Below are positions 20,922-32,047 of a DNA stretch of 64,000 nucleotides, in pieces. Source of the DNA: Aedes albopictus (Eukaryota; Arthropoda; Insecta; Diptera; Culicidae); contig NC_085138.1 in assembly GCF_035046485.1 (NCBI RefSeq), positions 18,109,440 to 18,173,439 on the forward strand. The letters run 5' to 3'. Within the stretch, counting starts at the first letter, position 1, and each line of letters starts with the position of its first letter. Under the pieces are notes generated by a model. The model was not told where the DNA came from and made no database searches. It worked only from the letters and a program-made list of their open reading frames with translations. Made by a program: the position numbers and the translations under genes.

Positions 20922-20953
20922 GACGTTTCAGTAACATTTGGGACCTTCCTCAG
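20922..20953 (-). ncRNA. Hammerhead-like motif
   Basis: On the minus strand: CTGAGGA, a variable stem II region and GAAACGTC. The CUGANGA and GAAAC/GUC boxes are both intact, but stem II is weak. It is followed by GGACAAGATT, as at 21932, so it belongs to the same repeat family. Confidence 0.45.
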
Positions 20954-21694
20954 AGACTCCAACATTCGTTCGATTCAACTTCATCTTTCTCGTACTCTAT
21001 AGAGACGCTTCTGTGTAGTAATTTCAAGTTACTGCACTGGAAAATGTGTAGTTGTCCAATACTACACCATGAACCATAAATTTTGGTTTTCGATCTATTC
21101 TCAAGTGAAAATTTAGATAATTGTCAATCAATAATCTGGATTTCCTTTAAGAACCGAATTATAACTACCACAGGACATGTATAAAATATAAACGTCTATT
21201 ATAATGCCCTTCGTAGGGTTTCGTTGATAACAAATATATAGTACCTCGGGGCACTTGCCCCCTTTGCCGCCCTTAAATCCGGGCCTGCATGGTACAGCAG
21301 AAATTCAATTTGTTCACACTGCTATTATTTCGAACAGTTTCACCAGGAATTTCAAATACCGTTGGGAGCTGTACTGACAAACACCTATTGATAGCAGCAT
21401 TTCATTTGTGCAGCTTCAATGCTGTAATATTTATTTATTATTATAAAGGAATAAACATTAATTACTACATTTAAGTGTTTCTATCAATCACTAACAAAGG
21501 CTCACACTTCCTACTGATGAATAGCTCACTCTACTAGCTGCCTTTTCTACTCTCGTATAAGCTCCTACAGTGTTGCCAGTTTCACAAGAAAACCGCCACA
21601 ACACATACGGTTTAACTTTATTGCAAGTGCTCCAAAAAATCTCAATAAGGCTATGACACAATTGACCATACTTTTTAACACTTGACACCTTGAG

Positions 21695-21742
21695 CTTGAT
21701 CGATCACCATTGCTTTAGGTAAAGCAATGGTGATCGATCAAG
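21695..21742. repeat. Perfect 23-bp inverted repeat, 2-base loop
   Basis: CTTGATCGATCACCATTGCT plus TTA on the left (21695-21717), GG, and the exact complement (21720-21742). Outer bases also partly pair (ACTTGAC / GTCAAGT). It may be the junction of two inverted element copies. Confidence 0.85.
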
Positions 21743-21899
21743 CGCTAAATGTCAAGTTCCAGAGCGGTGAAATTCCGGAAGGGGTTTTCCACAGTTACCG
21801 AGTCCCAACCGTTAACTGCTGTGCGGGAAAACTCCATCCGTCCGGTAATCATTGTTCGATAAAACAACACTGGAAGAGAAATCGGCAATAATCGTGTCC

Positions 21900-21931
21900 C
21901 TGAGGAAGGTCCTAAATGTGGCCGAAACGTC
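21900..21931 (+). ncRNA. Hammerhead-like motif, best preserved
   Basis: CTGAGGA (fits CUGANGA), stem II GGTC-CTAAATGT-GGCC, then GAAACGTC with the very short stem III typical of Penelope-like element ribozymes. Flanks TGTCC and GAACA can form part of stem I. It is probably a remnant of a PLE; no GIY-YIG or RT frame is visible nearby. Confidence 0.5.
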
Positions 21932-22263
21932 GAACAAGATTGAATAGCTAAATTTTGTCAAGACTGGAAAATCCATTTTCAAGCTAAATTCTATCGCAGT
22001 CGAATCCAAAAAAATTAATAAAAAGAGCCAAATAATTATGAATCTTACCAAAGTAAAAAAAAACATAGTTTGTTTTTTTAGGGAGTGAAATTTTTAGGAA
22101 TTTCTCAGGGAATGTCTGCTGAAATTCCCCCAGAAATTTCACCATAGATTTCTCATTGGTGATTTGTTTTTCCAAATACCATCGACTCTCTCCATGTTGA
22201 TATCGGATGGACCATCGATACAAAGAGAGATCAAAATGGAGAACCAATTTGTAATGCACCCTA

Positions 22264-22390
22264 GGGGCCATCCGCAAATTACGTAACGTCTTAGGGGACT
22301 GCGGCGTATACAAAAGTTTAGAATTTTCATACAAAGAAGCTTAACGATGGAGGAAAGGTGGGGGTCCATAAATGTTGATCGAACGCTACC
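22264..22390. mobile_element. Short MITE, CTA duplication
   Basis: GGGGCCATCCGCAAATTACG at the left and GGTAGCGTTCGATCAACATT (complement) at the right, with CTA on both borders (22261-22263, 22391-22393). Related to the ends at 35503-35667. Confidence 0.5.
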
Positions 22391-23387
22391 CTAGATCGAA
22401 AAAAATCTTCTGTAACTAGGAAAAGCCGACAATAAATAAATGTCACTTTACCAGCCCAGAATGTTTTGCGCCTAGGCAACAAGGTCTAACAACCTATTAT
22501 GGGTGTATTGACATATAGAGAGGAAACCTAGAACTAAAACGAACAAGATCGTATTGAGATAAAAAGATATCGAGTTACGGAGATATCGACATATAGAGAG
22601 AAAAAATAATAATCAAATTGAAGGTACAATTAGCTGTTCTAGCCACACTCACACCAAAATACCGACATTTAAACTGTCGTGTTCGTAGTCTAGTTGAGGT
22701 CTATAAAATAGATTTTTGTTCAAAACTCAAAAAAAAACTATTGTAAATTGATCATTTTTGAACAAAATCACGTAACAAAATGAAGGATATGAGTTTGAGA
22801 AATATCCTGTATGTGAATGAAACAGTACAACATGGGTACACTAACTGGTCATCTTTCTGTTTCTTTTAGTAAGTAAAACATCCATCAGTCAATTCTTAAG
22901 AACTTAAACGCAGCTGCCGACCAAGAACCGTAACCTCATGCACCTTATTTTAAAATTTGATATTTAGATGATACCGTGTTTATACTATTATTTGTTTATT
23001 GTCCATGTTATGAAAACCGCAATTATCATATTTATACGTGACAACTGACATAGATGGTTGCTAAGTAACTTCATTTTCCAGTCATACTCATTCAGTTTTC
23101 TTCATTAATTTACGAGGCTTATGTTATTACCACATTATTATTATTCTCTGTGTTATTACCTTACTCCTCTGTTATTGAGGCTGCGATCAGTGTCCAAATG
23201 TGATTAGTAGTTAAATCAGGTTTCAAAAATCTAGGCAAATAAGCGCGATGCGTAATAACTACAATTTACATTAGGTGCCACTTTTTGAGGTTCATGTTTC
23301 AATATTACGTGCTCCAATTTAACTGGCGCCCAACGTAACCAACCTGTGCGCCATCCATTCACTACAGCATATTTCTAATATCTACCA

Positions 23388-23491
23388 ATATCCTAGCTAA
23401 GGCCCACCAAACGAAGCCGTGCTGGGAGCAGCTCAAGAAAGTGAACGGCGGCAGGCAGATCGAAGATCTCTACGCGCAGCATATTAGATGA
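23388..23491 (+). other. Candidate small exon or coding remnant
   Basis: From a TATCCTAG acceptor-like site the frame reads about 34 codons, including PCWEQLKKVNGG and QIEDLYAQHIR, then TGA. Codon use is GC-rich compared with its flanks. No family is recognised; it may be a terminal exon or transposon debris. Confidence 0.2.
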
Positions 23492-24097
23492 CTTTACACG
23501 ATGACCAAGTTTGGATTGGAATCTGTATGATCCTCTCTAATACAATACATCAAGCCGTCAAGCGCAGGCACACGGTTTAGCAGCCGCAGGTGAGAGACGC
23601 ACGCTAATTAGTGAGACAGACGAAGATTTTTCTACTCGTTTGGGCGATTTGATCAAGCCCAGACCCGCCGCGCCGCCACGAGATCATTAGTCTTGGCGGC
23701 ATATTTCAACAAATTGAACGATCAATCATCTGGATTTACTGGTGCATTGCGTTTGAGAAAAAAATGAGAGCGCGTGGAATTCACAGTGTTGCTGCGAGAA
23801 AGGCTGCGCTAGAAGATCCTCTTGATTCAAATTTTAAACCGCGCCGAACCGAACGGTAGCTTAATATCGCACAAAGTACATCCCATAAAATAACCGACAA
23901 TTGTCCTCCTACGTAACCGCCACAGCCAAACAGCCAGTGCCGCAGATTATCCGAAGCCGAAGTGAACCTGGTACCCACAAAGCGAAACGACACAGCAAGG
24001 AGGATGGAATCGCATCGCTAATCACCTCTTCTTATGAATAAATATGATTCGAGTGGAGAAAACAACCTGTGCTGCTAAACAACGACTCGAGGGAGAC

Positions 24098-24140
24098 GCG
24101 GCAGCATCAGCAGCAGCAGTAGCAGCCGCAGAAACTGCAG
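24098..24140. repeat. CAG-rich imperfect trinucleotide repeat
   Basis: GCAGCATCAGCAGCAGCAGT and the following AGCAGCCGCAG. Short and impure. Confidence 0.7.
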
Positions 24141-25749
24141 GTGGACTATTATTGAATGTGCCAACCTGTGCCATTTTTTTCGGGTTGCATTTTCCTGTGA
24201 CCATGTTCGCGTCTTGAAATGACACTGTTGAAACCGTGATGATACGCAGTGGGCAAACATGAACAGAAACAGTGATTTTAAGGAGACGAAAGGCTGCACA
24301 GATTGTTGTTGCAGTAAAATTAAGGAATCGGTTAGGCCAACAGTACCCGATTTCAATAACATTTCGGTCATCTATAAAGCTACCATGTGATCGAAAGTAA
24401 AATTACAAATGTCATGTTGAGCCATTTTAATTTATTATTCGATAAACTATAACTGAAGTCGCGGATTGTGTCCGACATTCATAAGCATGGGAATTGAACA
24501 GGGAAACCCCCTGAAACCTACAGAAGTCTCCTGAAAACACCCTGAAATACTTTGAACCATTGGTGTAGCTAGAAGGGAGGGGGTGGTTTTAGGGCCAGGC
24601 TCCCCCTAGAATCCACCAGCCCCCCCCAGAAATTTTTCATGACTTTATTTATGGAAGTTAGAAAATTTTTAAAAACCACTGTCTTGATGACAAACACAGT
24701 AAGACACAAAGTAGACATTTATTTGGCATAATATGTATTAAAATTGATAGTTATTGGAGACTATTCTCACTCGTCACACTTTACAAGATCATTGTCCAAA
24801 ATGGACTGTTAGTTTTGTTTGAAAATATGATTTAACCAGAATTATATAAGTAGCAATACTTTGTAAAACTTCTTTTTAAATCGCCGGGAAATGGAATCGA
24901 TATGATAGTTTTCAAAGGAATTCTTTGATGGGTATCCCATAGAACCTCTGAATTTTCTAGCAGCATTACTGCAAAATATTGTTAAGTGCTTCATTGTGGA
25001 ATTCAAGATCATGTGGAAAAAATCTGATAGAATTTGCAATGGAATTCCAGTAGAAGTCAAGTACAAGACACTGAAGACGACCTTGCAGTTGAGGTCGAAA
25101 TACGTATTTGTCAAAGGATGCAAATTCTTAGTGGAATTCAAAGGAACAGTACTTAACGTGATTTTCATTTTAAATTCCAGTAGAAGTTTTTTGAGCAGTC
25201 ACTCTGTTGTACATATTTTGTACATTTCGATACAAAAACCTCGCCTATTCTACCTACACATACATACATCAGCGTGGTACTGGTAACGGTGACCTATTTC
25301 TGGAAAATTAGGTTTTTTTCTTTATTCGTGCATTTTTTTCTTCTGGAGCTTGTAATATATTTTTGGTCATATTCACAAAACCATATAAGTAAATCATAGC
25401 TGAACTCTTTTGAGTAATTACGAACTCTTGGAATTTCTTCCGGAGAACTCTCAAATAATGGAATTGTTAAAAAATCCTGGAATTCATCTGAAAGAACTCC
25501 TGGACGAATAGCTGGAATGTATTCAAAAAGAGATGTCCTGAGCAGGGATGGCATTCACCATTTGCAAAGAATTACATTCACTTGCTACTATCTCAGTTCA
25601 TAAGCATGCTATCAAAAAACAATGTATGGATGACTTTTACCTTGTAGTTTTATCTGAAAGTTTGCCGAATGGCATAAGGGTCGCACACGCATGCTTAACT
25701 CGTGAGCGAGCTGTGAAAACAACTCTCCACGCCGTGAATGTAAATCCAT

Positions 25750-26990
25750 AGGACTCCTGAGGAATTTAAGGAGGAATTCCTAGAGAAAACCGTGGTGCTT
25801 TTTCAAGAGAAATTCCGGAAGGAATCCCTGGGAGAATTCCGAAAGACTCTTCTGGGGAATTCCTGGAAAAATGTCTGAAAGTGCTTCTAGCATGCAAGTA
25901 CTTATATGTTTGAGTAGGTTTTATTATTATTATTATTTATTAACGACACTTCACACTAGAAGGGTGCATTCGTGTCGGTTGAAGTAGGTAACAGTGACTG
26001 TGAAAGAATCACAGGATATATTCCTGAAAGAATCGCAGAACAAATTTCTTAAGAAACTACTTTGCAAGAGCTGCACGGGGTATTCTTGAAGAAATTCATG
26101 GATGGATTCCAGAATAAATCAGTGGATGTATTACTTACCCTCTAAAATGTCTTCAAGAATTTCAATACAACTCGCAGGAGGAATTTCTCTAGAAATCCTT
26201 CAAGTAATTAAAAAAAAATCAGGTGATCCTGGAAAAAATCTTGGGTGAATCCTTGGAAAAGATGATGGACGAATATCTGAATTTCTGACCGAACCCCTGA
26301 ATAAATTTTTGAAAAGATCCCGAGAGAGATTCCTGAAGAATCACTACAGGTATTTCTGGAGCAATTTCTGAAAGAACTCTCGGATCAATCCTCAAAGGAA
26401 TTCCTGGAGAAATCCCTGGAGAAATTCCTGCAGGTATGGCTGGAGTAAACCCTGTAGGAATCCCTGGAGGAATTTCTGAAAGGAGGAATTCTCGAGCAAT
26501 TATGGGAGCAATCACTGGAGGCATTTCTGAAAGAATCGCTTGAGGAATCCCTAAAGGAGTTTCTAGACAAATTTCTGAACGAATCGTTGGAGGACCTTCT
26601 GGACGAATGCCAGGAGCTATGAATTCTTGGAGAAACCCCTGGAGGAATTCCTGGAGAAATCCCTGAAGCAACTTCTTGAGGAACCGCTGGAGGAAATCCT
26701 GGAGAAACTTCTGGACCAATTCTTGACGGAATCCTTGGAGAAATTCCTGGAGGAATTTCTGACAGTATATCAGGAGGAGTTCCTGGAGAAATCGCTAGAG
26801 GAATTCTTGGAGGCTGGAGAAATTTCTGAAAAAATCCTAGATAAATTTCCTAGAGGATTTCGCAGAGGAATTTCTGGAGGAATTCCTGGAGGAATTTTTG
26901 GAGGTACTTCTGGAGGAATCATCGGAAGAATTCCTGGAGGAATCTCTGGAAGAATCCTAAGAGGTTTTCCTGGAGAAAATTCTGTTTTGT
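25750..26990. repeat. Degenerate GGAATTCCTGGA-type repeat
   Basis: Runs of 12- to 15-base units like GAATTCCTGGAGAAATC, densest at 26380-26970. The unit leaves long frames open on both strands (plus: LEE/FLE-rich; minus: GIP/PPG-rich), none of which is a protein gene. The same kind of decayed low-complexity sequence recurs at 46010-48130, 50700-51190, 53380-53720 and 55000-55610. Confidence 0.8.
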
Positions 26991-27009
26991 AAGGAGCGAT
27001 TGCCAGCTG

Positions 27010-28002
27010 TCTCGACCTCCTCCAGTCCTTCACTTTGCCAATTGCGTGCGCTGATGTCACTCCACTTCCTGCATCGACTCACCGTATACGACGAGGGCAA
27101 TATATATCATCGGCCAAGCTGACCAACTTTATGCCCGGTGGAAGTGTAAGCCTCAATACGCCATCATACGCCACGTTCCATGCAGTATCGAGCCCGGGAT
27201 GGATTCCTTAGGTACTCTCAAGGTGATGTTGGAGCTCCTCACTCCTTCCTCAGAGTCGTAGATTAGCACCCTATTCTGGAAGTATCTCCCCAGTATCCAG
27301 CATGGACTATCCGGGACTCCAAGATGATGTATGGTGCAATCGGAAGTAACACTGGTTATCCGAGAGCCCAGAGTCATCTGGTTTCTCGGTATAGATCGTC
27401 AGCCTCGACAGCATGACCCGGTCCAACATTTTCCCGGCGGTGTCCAGTAGGTAAGATAGGTCGTCTGTATGCCGACGGGTCGCCAGATGGCTTCCCGTGT
27501 TTGGGCAGTAGAACCAGTCTTTGCCTTTCCCATCTCTCCGAAAATTCGCCGGGTACATCTGTATAGCCATTCTGAATATGTCAGGGCTAGCCTCGATGGC
27601 CGTCTTAATGGCTACTGTCTGGATACCATCTGGACCCGAAACTTTGGTCAACTTGAGTGATTTTACTATGTATTACAATGAGCCCGTGGTTCGTCATCGG
27701 GGCAACCTCGCTTTGGCCGGTTTGGCCATAGGGAACGGGGGCCCATGGTCTTATATAACGGCGCGAGATCAACATTTCACGATCTTTTGCAGCATCTCGG
27801 GGGAGCGTTCTTGGGGTACTGACACATTGCAGAAATTATCAACCACGACCGCTTACGCGCCTTAATATCTTCATTCAGTGCCAGTTTAGCCACCCTCTAG
27901 GCCTCACTTTGCTCAGCTCCACCCTCATCTGTGTGAGCTCTTTGCATCCTTCTCCTAGCTCCCCTCAGAAAGCGAGGAGTTTTGCGGTTTCTGGACACCA
28001 CC
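27010..28002 (-). pseudogene. R1-clade LINE, reverse-transcriptase part
   Basis: Minus-strand remnants in order: linker (RARRRMQRAHTDE-like near 27950), the VSGPDGIQ box near 27640, LLDTAGKMLDRVMLSRLTIY near 27430, a GVP(Q)GSILG-like segment near 27190 and LADDIYC near 27095, where R1 elements have F/YADD. Several frameshifts join these pieces, so it is dead. The order and motifs match R1-clade RT. The 3' side runs into the GGAATTCC repeat at about 27000. Confidence 0.8.
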
Positions 28003-28012
28003 AGTATGCCAT

Positions 28013-28720
28013 TAGCCTGGTACACGGTTTATATGGGAAAATACAAAAAATGGAAAAATTCAAGTTCCTGTATACTTTTTGAGTTACACTTTGGTCCCAT
28101 ATCAACTGTGCAAAATTTCAGATCGATCGGAAAAACTATATTTTAGCGCCCGCCATTCTTAGTTTTTCATACGATTTACTATGGGGAAACTTTACTCCTG
28201 CAAAGAAAAATCGCTAGGAGCCACCCCTGGATCTCTAAAAATAAGTCGACGAATGATTTCTGTAGAAAACTTCACTAGGAATCAGACATCTGAAGACATA
28301 AAATCGATGCGACGTTCCTGGAAAAAGTTATTAGGCCTCACCCGATCGATAAAATAACGAGATTTTATTATTTATTGTTATTCCTTACATGTTAAACAGC
28401 GTTTGCATGCCATTCGGTTTTCAGTCAATAACTTTTTTCACATGCCTCAGATCGCTTTGCGGTCTTCGGAGGGTTGGTTCCTCGTAAAATTTCCAACAGA
28501 AGTCATTCATCGATTTATTTTTAGGGGTTGAGGGGCAACCTGTGGCGATTTTTCTTTGAAAAAGTGATTTTTCCCATACTAAATCGTATGAAAACTTAAA
28601 ATGGCTGGCGCTAAAATATAGTTTCTCCCATCGATCTGAAATTTTGCATAGTTTATATGGGACCAAAATGGAACTCAAAAAGTGTACAGGAGTAAAATGT
28701 TTTTTTTTGTGTCCCACGCT
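28013..28720. mobile_element. Mutator-like foldback element
   Basis: TAGCCTGGTACAC at the left and (T)AGCGTGGGACAC at the right (complement) continue into long inverted arms (TTTTTGAGTT, GGTCCCATATA and TTTCAGATCGAT blocks). AGTATGCCAT is repeated at 28003-28012 and 28721-28730. A ~10-bp duplication suggests a Mutator-type insertion. It splits the R1 LINE between the endonuclease and RT parts. No frame of its own. Confidence 0.75.
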
Positions 28721-28730
28721 AGTATGCCAT

Positions 28731-29240
28731 GCGTCCATTACTGGGAAGGCATCGCATTGACATTGCGGCGTCACATGCACTAACTAGCGGTTCCGACTAG
28801 ATCGTCACTAGACAGATCGTCGGTGTTACCCTTCATGAGCAATCGCTTCGCGAATGTCGGTTTATCGAAGCGCGAGGAAGAGCCTAGGTGTTGAAGTCTT
28901 TACCGATGGCCACGGGACTCAATCCTAGTAGTGCGCTTGATAGCGAATCTAGCATAGCCGAGAACTGGTCTATCGGTTACCTAGGTGACATAGCAGCTGC
29001 AGTAGTACACGAGTACACCTCGTTGATCTTCGCTCGTTCGACGTGGATTGCCCAAGGATCGCCCAAGGATCGCCCCTAGCTTGGTCTTATCCGCCAACCA
29101 GTTCCCGTTGTCGGCAGGAATGCGGTATGGGTCCGCTGGCACGGCGATGTATGTACTTGACTTCGAGACTGACTGCCACAGCAACTGGCGTGCGGCCTCA
29201 CAGTGGTCCAAGTTCAGTTATGTAACCTGCACTATCGTCG
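28731..29240 (-). pseudogene. R1-clade LINE, endonuclease part
   Basis: A minus frame opening with NLDHCEAARQLLWQSVS and continuing to PADPYRIPADNGNWLADKTK is the N-terminal APE endonuclease of R1-type ORF2 (usual NLNHC...EPYR...NW form). GVLVYYCSCYV follows after a shift near 29030. Stops and indels are present throughout. It continues on the other side of the foldback element into the RT part. Confidence 0.8.
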
Positions 29241-29810
29241 ATTATTCCGTACTCCACGCGTGCCTGGACATGCTCGCTGGTCGTGTTACTCTTATTCGCT
29301 TTTATTCTGGCGATGTGGCTTTACTCTACACACTTGAAGCTGTATCTGGCTGCTTATAAGTGCTGAGCGGGCACACTGACCAGTCAACTCTGATCTTGCC
29401 CATTGCAGAGCCTCATTCAGCTCCCCTACTGCACGCGTATTTCAACATTTTTCATTTATTTATTTAACATTTTTCGGCATGATATTATCTACAACTTTAT
29501 CGAAGACATCATTTAGTTATCGTGGCTTATGAAGAAAATAGTTTTTTTTATCTAACTTTTGAGTAAACTTTTCACATTTTCACTCTCAAAATGCTCACGA
29601 TAATATTTTTCGCGATTTCAACCACTGTGTACCGAGAGCCTGATCGTGGCGATCTGCGTGCCTGTTGGAACTTTTTGTAGGTGGATCGGTGCACTGCATT
29701 TTCTAAGGGTGGTTGCAAGCTCCTCTGCGTCGAGTTGCTGCACTCGCCAAGTACCTCCTGCGCTAGTGCTTTGTAGGGTTGGAAAAGACCCTTATGGGTA
29801 CTGAGTTCAG
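29241..29810 (-). pseudogene. R1-clade LINE, ORF1 remnant
   Basis: Two pieces on the minus strand: a WRVQQLDAEELATTLRK ... TGTQIATIRL segment (29630-29770) and KIRVDWSVCPLSTY (29355-29405), the latter like the region just before the CCHC knuckles of R1 ORF1 proteins. An AT-rich ~190-bp block (29440-29625) separates them and looks inserted. Order relative to the endonuclease agrees with an R1 layout. Confidence 0.55.
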
Positions 29811-29949
29811 GACGAAATCAGCGCTAAACAGGAGCTTTTTTTATCTGATCCTACTTCCACTAAGTTAATTGCCTAAGCCGAATACAGTTTTTTATTAATT
29901 AATTAAGGCCACGCTTCGGTTTTGATTTTAGGACGGGGGTCAGCACCGA

Positions 29950-32047
29950 CATTAGCCCATCCGCCGTTACTGGTGTCGTTTCTGATGTACCCGAAGTACT
30001 TCTAGCTTAGCTGGGACACTTTGAAAGCGCTGCCATGTTGCTCCCTGATGTGTAGAATTTCTGAACAGGCCCAGCAGGAGCCACTGCTGAGCCCCCACCA
30101 CGCTTAGGCCAACACCATCCTTTTCAGCTGCTTTGTTGGTTTTGAGCTGATGAATGCCATCCTTAACTTCCCTCAGCGTGGGAGTTGGTTCATTTCCTTT
30201 GATCCTCTGCTGCGTTGGCGTAGTCTTTCCATCCGTTGTCGTGGTCTCCCGTACCTACGATCTTCACTCTATTCAGTTGCTCATCGAAGTGCTGTTTCCA
30301 CCTTTCGAACACCTCGGGTCCTACCGTCAAGGGGCCTCCGTTGCGGAATGCGTTGGACTTAATGGCTTCATGGGAACGGCACAACAGTTCTATTTCTTCG
30401 CACTGAGCTTCTTCCAGGCGGTGCCTTTCCCGTCGAAAGAGGCGGGTCTCCTGTTTGTGCTTCTGTTTAAAACGTTCCACGTTCTGCCGGGTACCTTGCT
30501 GCAGCGTTGCCACCTGTGCTGGGTTTTTCTCCTCCAAAATCGCTTACTACTCTTCGTTGAATCGCTCGTTTCGTCGACTCCATTCCACGTACCCGACGGT
30601 ACTCTCGGTTGCGTTGTTGATGGCTGCTTTTACTGTACTCTAGCAGTCCTCTAGAGGGGTCACATCGAGCTCACCCTTGTCTGGCAAAGCTGCCTCGAGA
30701 TTCTACGCGTATGCTGAGGCGACATCCGGTTGCTGCAGTCGGTCTCTAGGTTGTGCCGTGGCGCCGGTATCGTACATTGTCGATGATTGGGAAGTTTTGG
30801 GCGCACTTTGACCATCACCAGATAGTAGTCGGACTCGATATTTGCGCCACGATAGGTCCTGACGTCGATAATGTCGGAGAAGTGCCGTCCCTCAATCAGA
30901 ACGTGATCGTTTTGCGATTCCGCCTGTTTTAGTGATCGCCAGGTGTAACGATAAGAAAGGCTGTATTGGTAAAACGTGCTACACACGTATGGCCATGTTT
31001 TTGAAGGCGGTGAAACCAATGGGTCGCAGGCTGTTTTCGTTTGTTAACTGGTGGGCGTTGAACTTCCCAATCATCGATCAGAATTCATCCTCCTGTCCCA
31101 CCTGAGCGTTTAGGTCTTCTATGATGATCTTGAAGTTGTGGCTTGGGCTGCGGTCGTACTCGCGTTCAAGCTGCGCGAAAAAGGCGTCTTAGTCACCATC
31201 GGTGCTTCCAAAGCGAGGACTGTGCACGTTTATTATGCTGAAGTTGAAGAATCGACCCTAGATCTTCAACCTGCACATTCTTTCGTTGATCGACCAACAA
31301 CCGATCACGTGCCTATCCATGTGGCCCATCACGATAAAAGCTGTTCCCAGGTTACGTGTGTTGCCGCAGCTCTGGTAGGTGGTATGATTATCTCTAAACG
31401 ACCGCACCATGGATCCTGTTCAGCGCACCCTCTGCAGTGATACGATGCTGAACCCGCGGTCCTTCAGTGGATCGGCGCGTATGCGAGTGATCCCAATGAA
31501 GTTGAGAAATCGGCAGTTCCACGTACCGAGTTTCCATTCGTAAGTCTTTTTTGTTCTCTGGGGTAGTTTCCGTTGGTCTCGGTTCTTATTGTTCTGTTGC
31601 TAATTTTCCGTTACAATGGCTTTTTTACGGCTGGCTGGTTGAGCCGAACATCAACCCCCTACTTTCCGGAAGACCGTAGTGCACAGTTGAGTCTAGAGTC
31701 TTTTCTTGGCGCTCGGACGTTGATCAGCCGCATGAGGATCAGACGCTGTTGTGAGCCGATCCTCCTGGAGAACAGACGCTCAGCTTTGCAGGAGCAATCC
31801 CCCCCTTCCCTATCAGCCTACGACCAAAGTTCCCACCGGGGTTGATTACCCGATCTTCCCTAAGGTTGCTCACAGTCCGGCCGGTACCACGCAGAGGTAG
31901 AGATAAGCATTCCTGGGCAGAGGCTAGTGATCTCAATGGGATCTGTATTGCGCGAATTACCCAGATTTTGCCGTGCCCTGAGACCTACCTCTACTCCACT
32001 TAATCCTTCAAGAGACCCCTTTTTCTCCTCCTTGAACATTCCTGATA
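29950..32047 (-). pseudogene. RTE/JAM1-like LINE, 5' region, endonuclease and linker
   Basis: On the minus strand: an untranslated lead (31570-32047), the endonuclease start LGTWNCRFLNF near 31520, NFKIIIEDLNAQVG near 31110, then NDHVLIEGRHFSDIIDVRTY and RGANIESDYYLVMVKVRPKL near 30800-30910. Next comes a basic linker (RFKQKHKQETRLFRRERHRL and FERWKQHFDEQLN, 30190-30537), and the RT start LKTNKAAEKDG near 30110. Many stops break it. The spacing fits RTE-type elements such as Aedes JAM1. Most of the RT is missing; sequence identity fades by about 29950. Its 5' end lies beyond the hAT insertion, at 38020-38200. Confidence 0.7.

Larger units (their letters stand above)
17452..21287. mobile_element. 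hAT-type element with 8-bp duplication
   Basis: The ends CAGTGCCGGATTTA and CAGGCCCGGATTTAA (complement of the right end), each followed by a GGGGC(C/A)-type block, lie between perfect copies of CATGGTAC (17444-17451 and 21288-21295). An 8-bp duplication and these ends identify a hAT-superfamily element. A second member is at 42556-44637. The 3.8 kb holds nested elements at 17756-20110, 17978-18354 and 19379-19929. No transposase frame is visible, so it was probably moved in trans. Confidence 0.85.
22394..25740. other. Unassigned region, no supported gene
   Basis: No long frame with a recognisable domain. 23388-23491 (plus) is a short GC-rich frame preceded by TATCCTAG and ending at TGA. 24098-24140 is CAG-rich. 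24545-24625 has a TGGTGTAGCTAGAAGGG block with G-rich and C-rich tracts that resembles a transposon end. The stretch 23430-24370 is the least repeat-like DNA in the window, but nothing shows it is coding. Confidence 0.4.

Noticed and set aside
24545..24640. Left end of another transposon (TGGTGTAGCTAGAAGGG with G/C tracts)
   Set aside because: No matching second end or duplication found in the window, so not called as an element.
26219..26992. Frames of 166 (minus) and 121 (plus) codons
   Set aside because: Both come from the same degenerate GGAATTCCTGGAG repeat; composition is repeat-driven and the two overlap on opposite strands.
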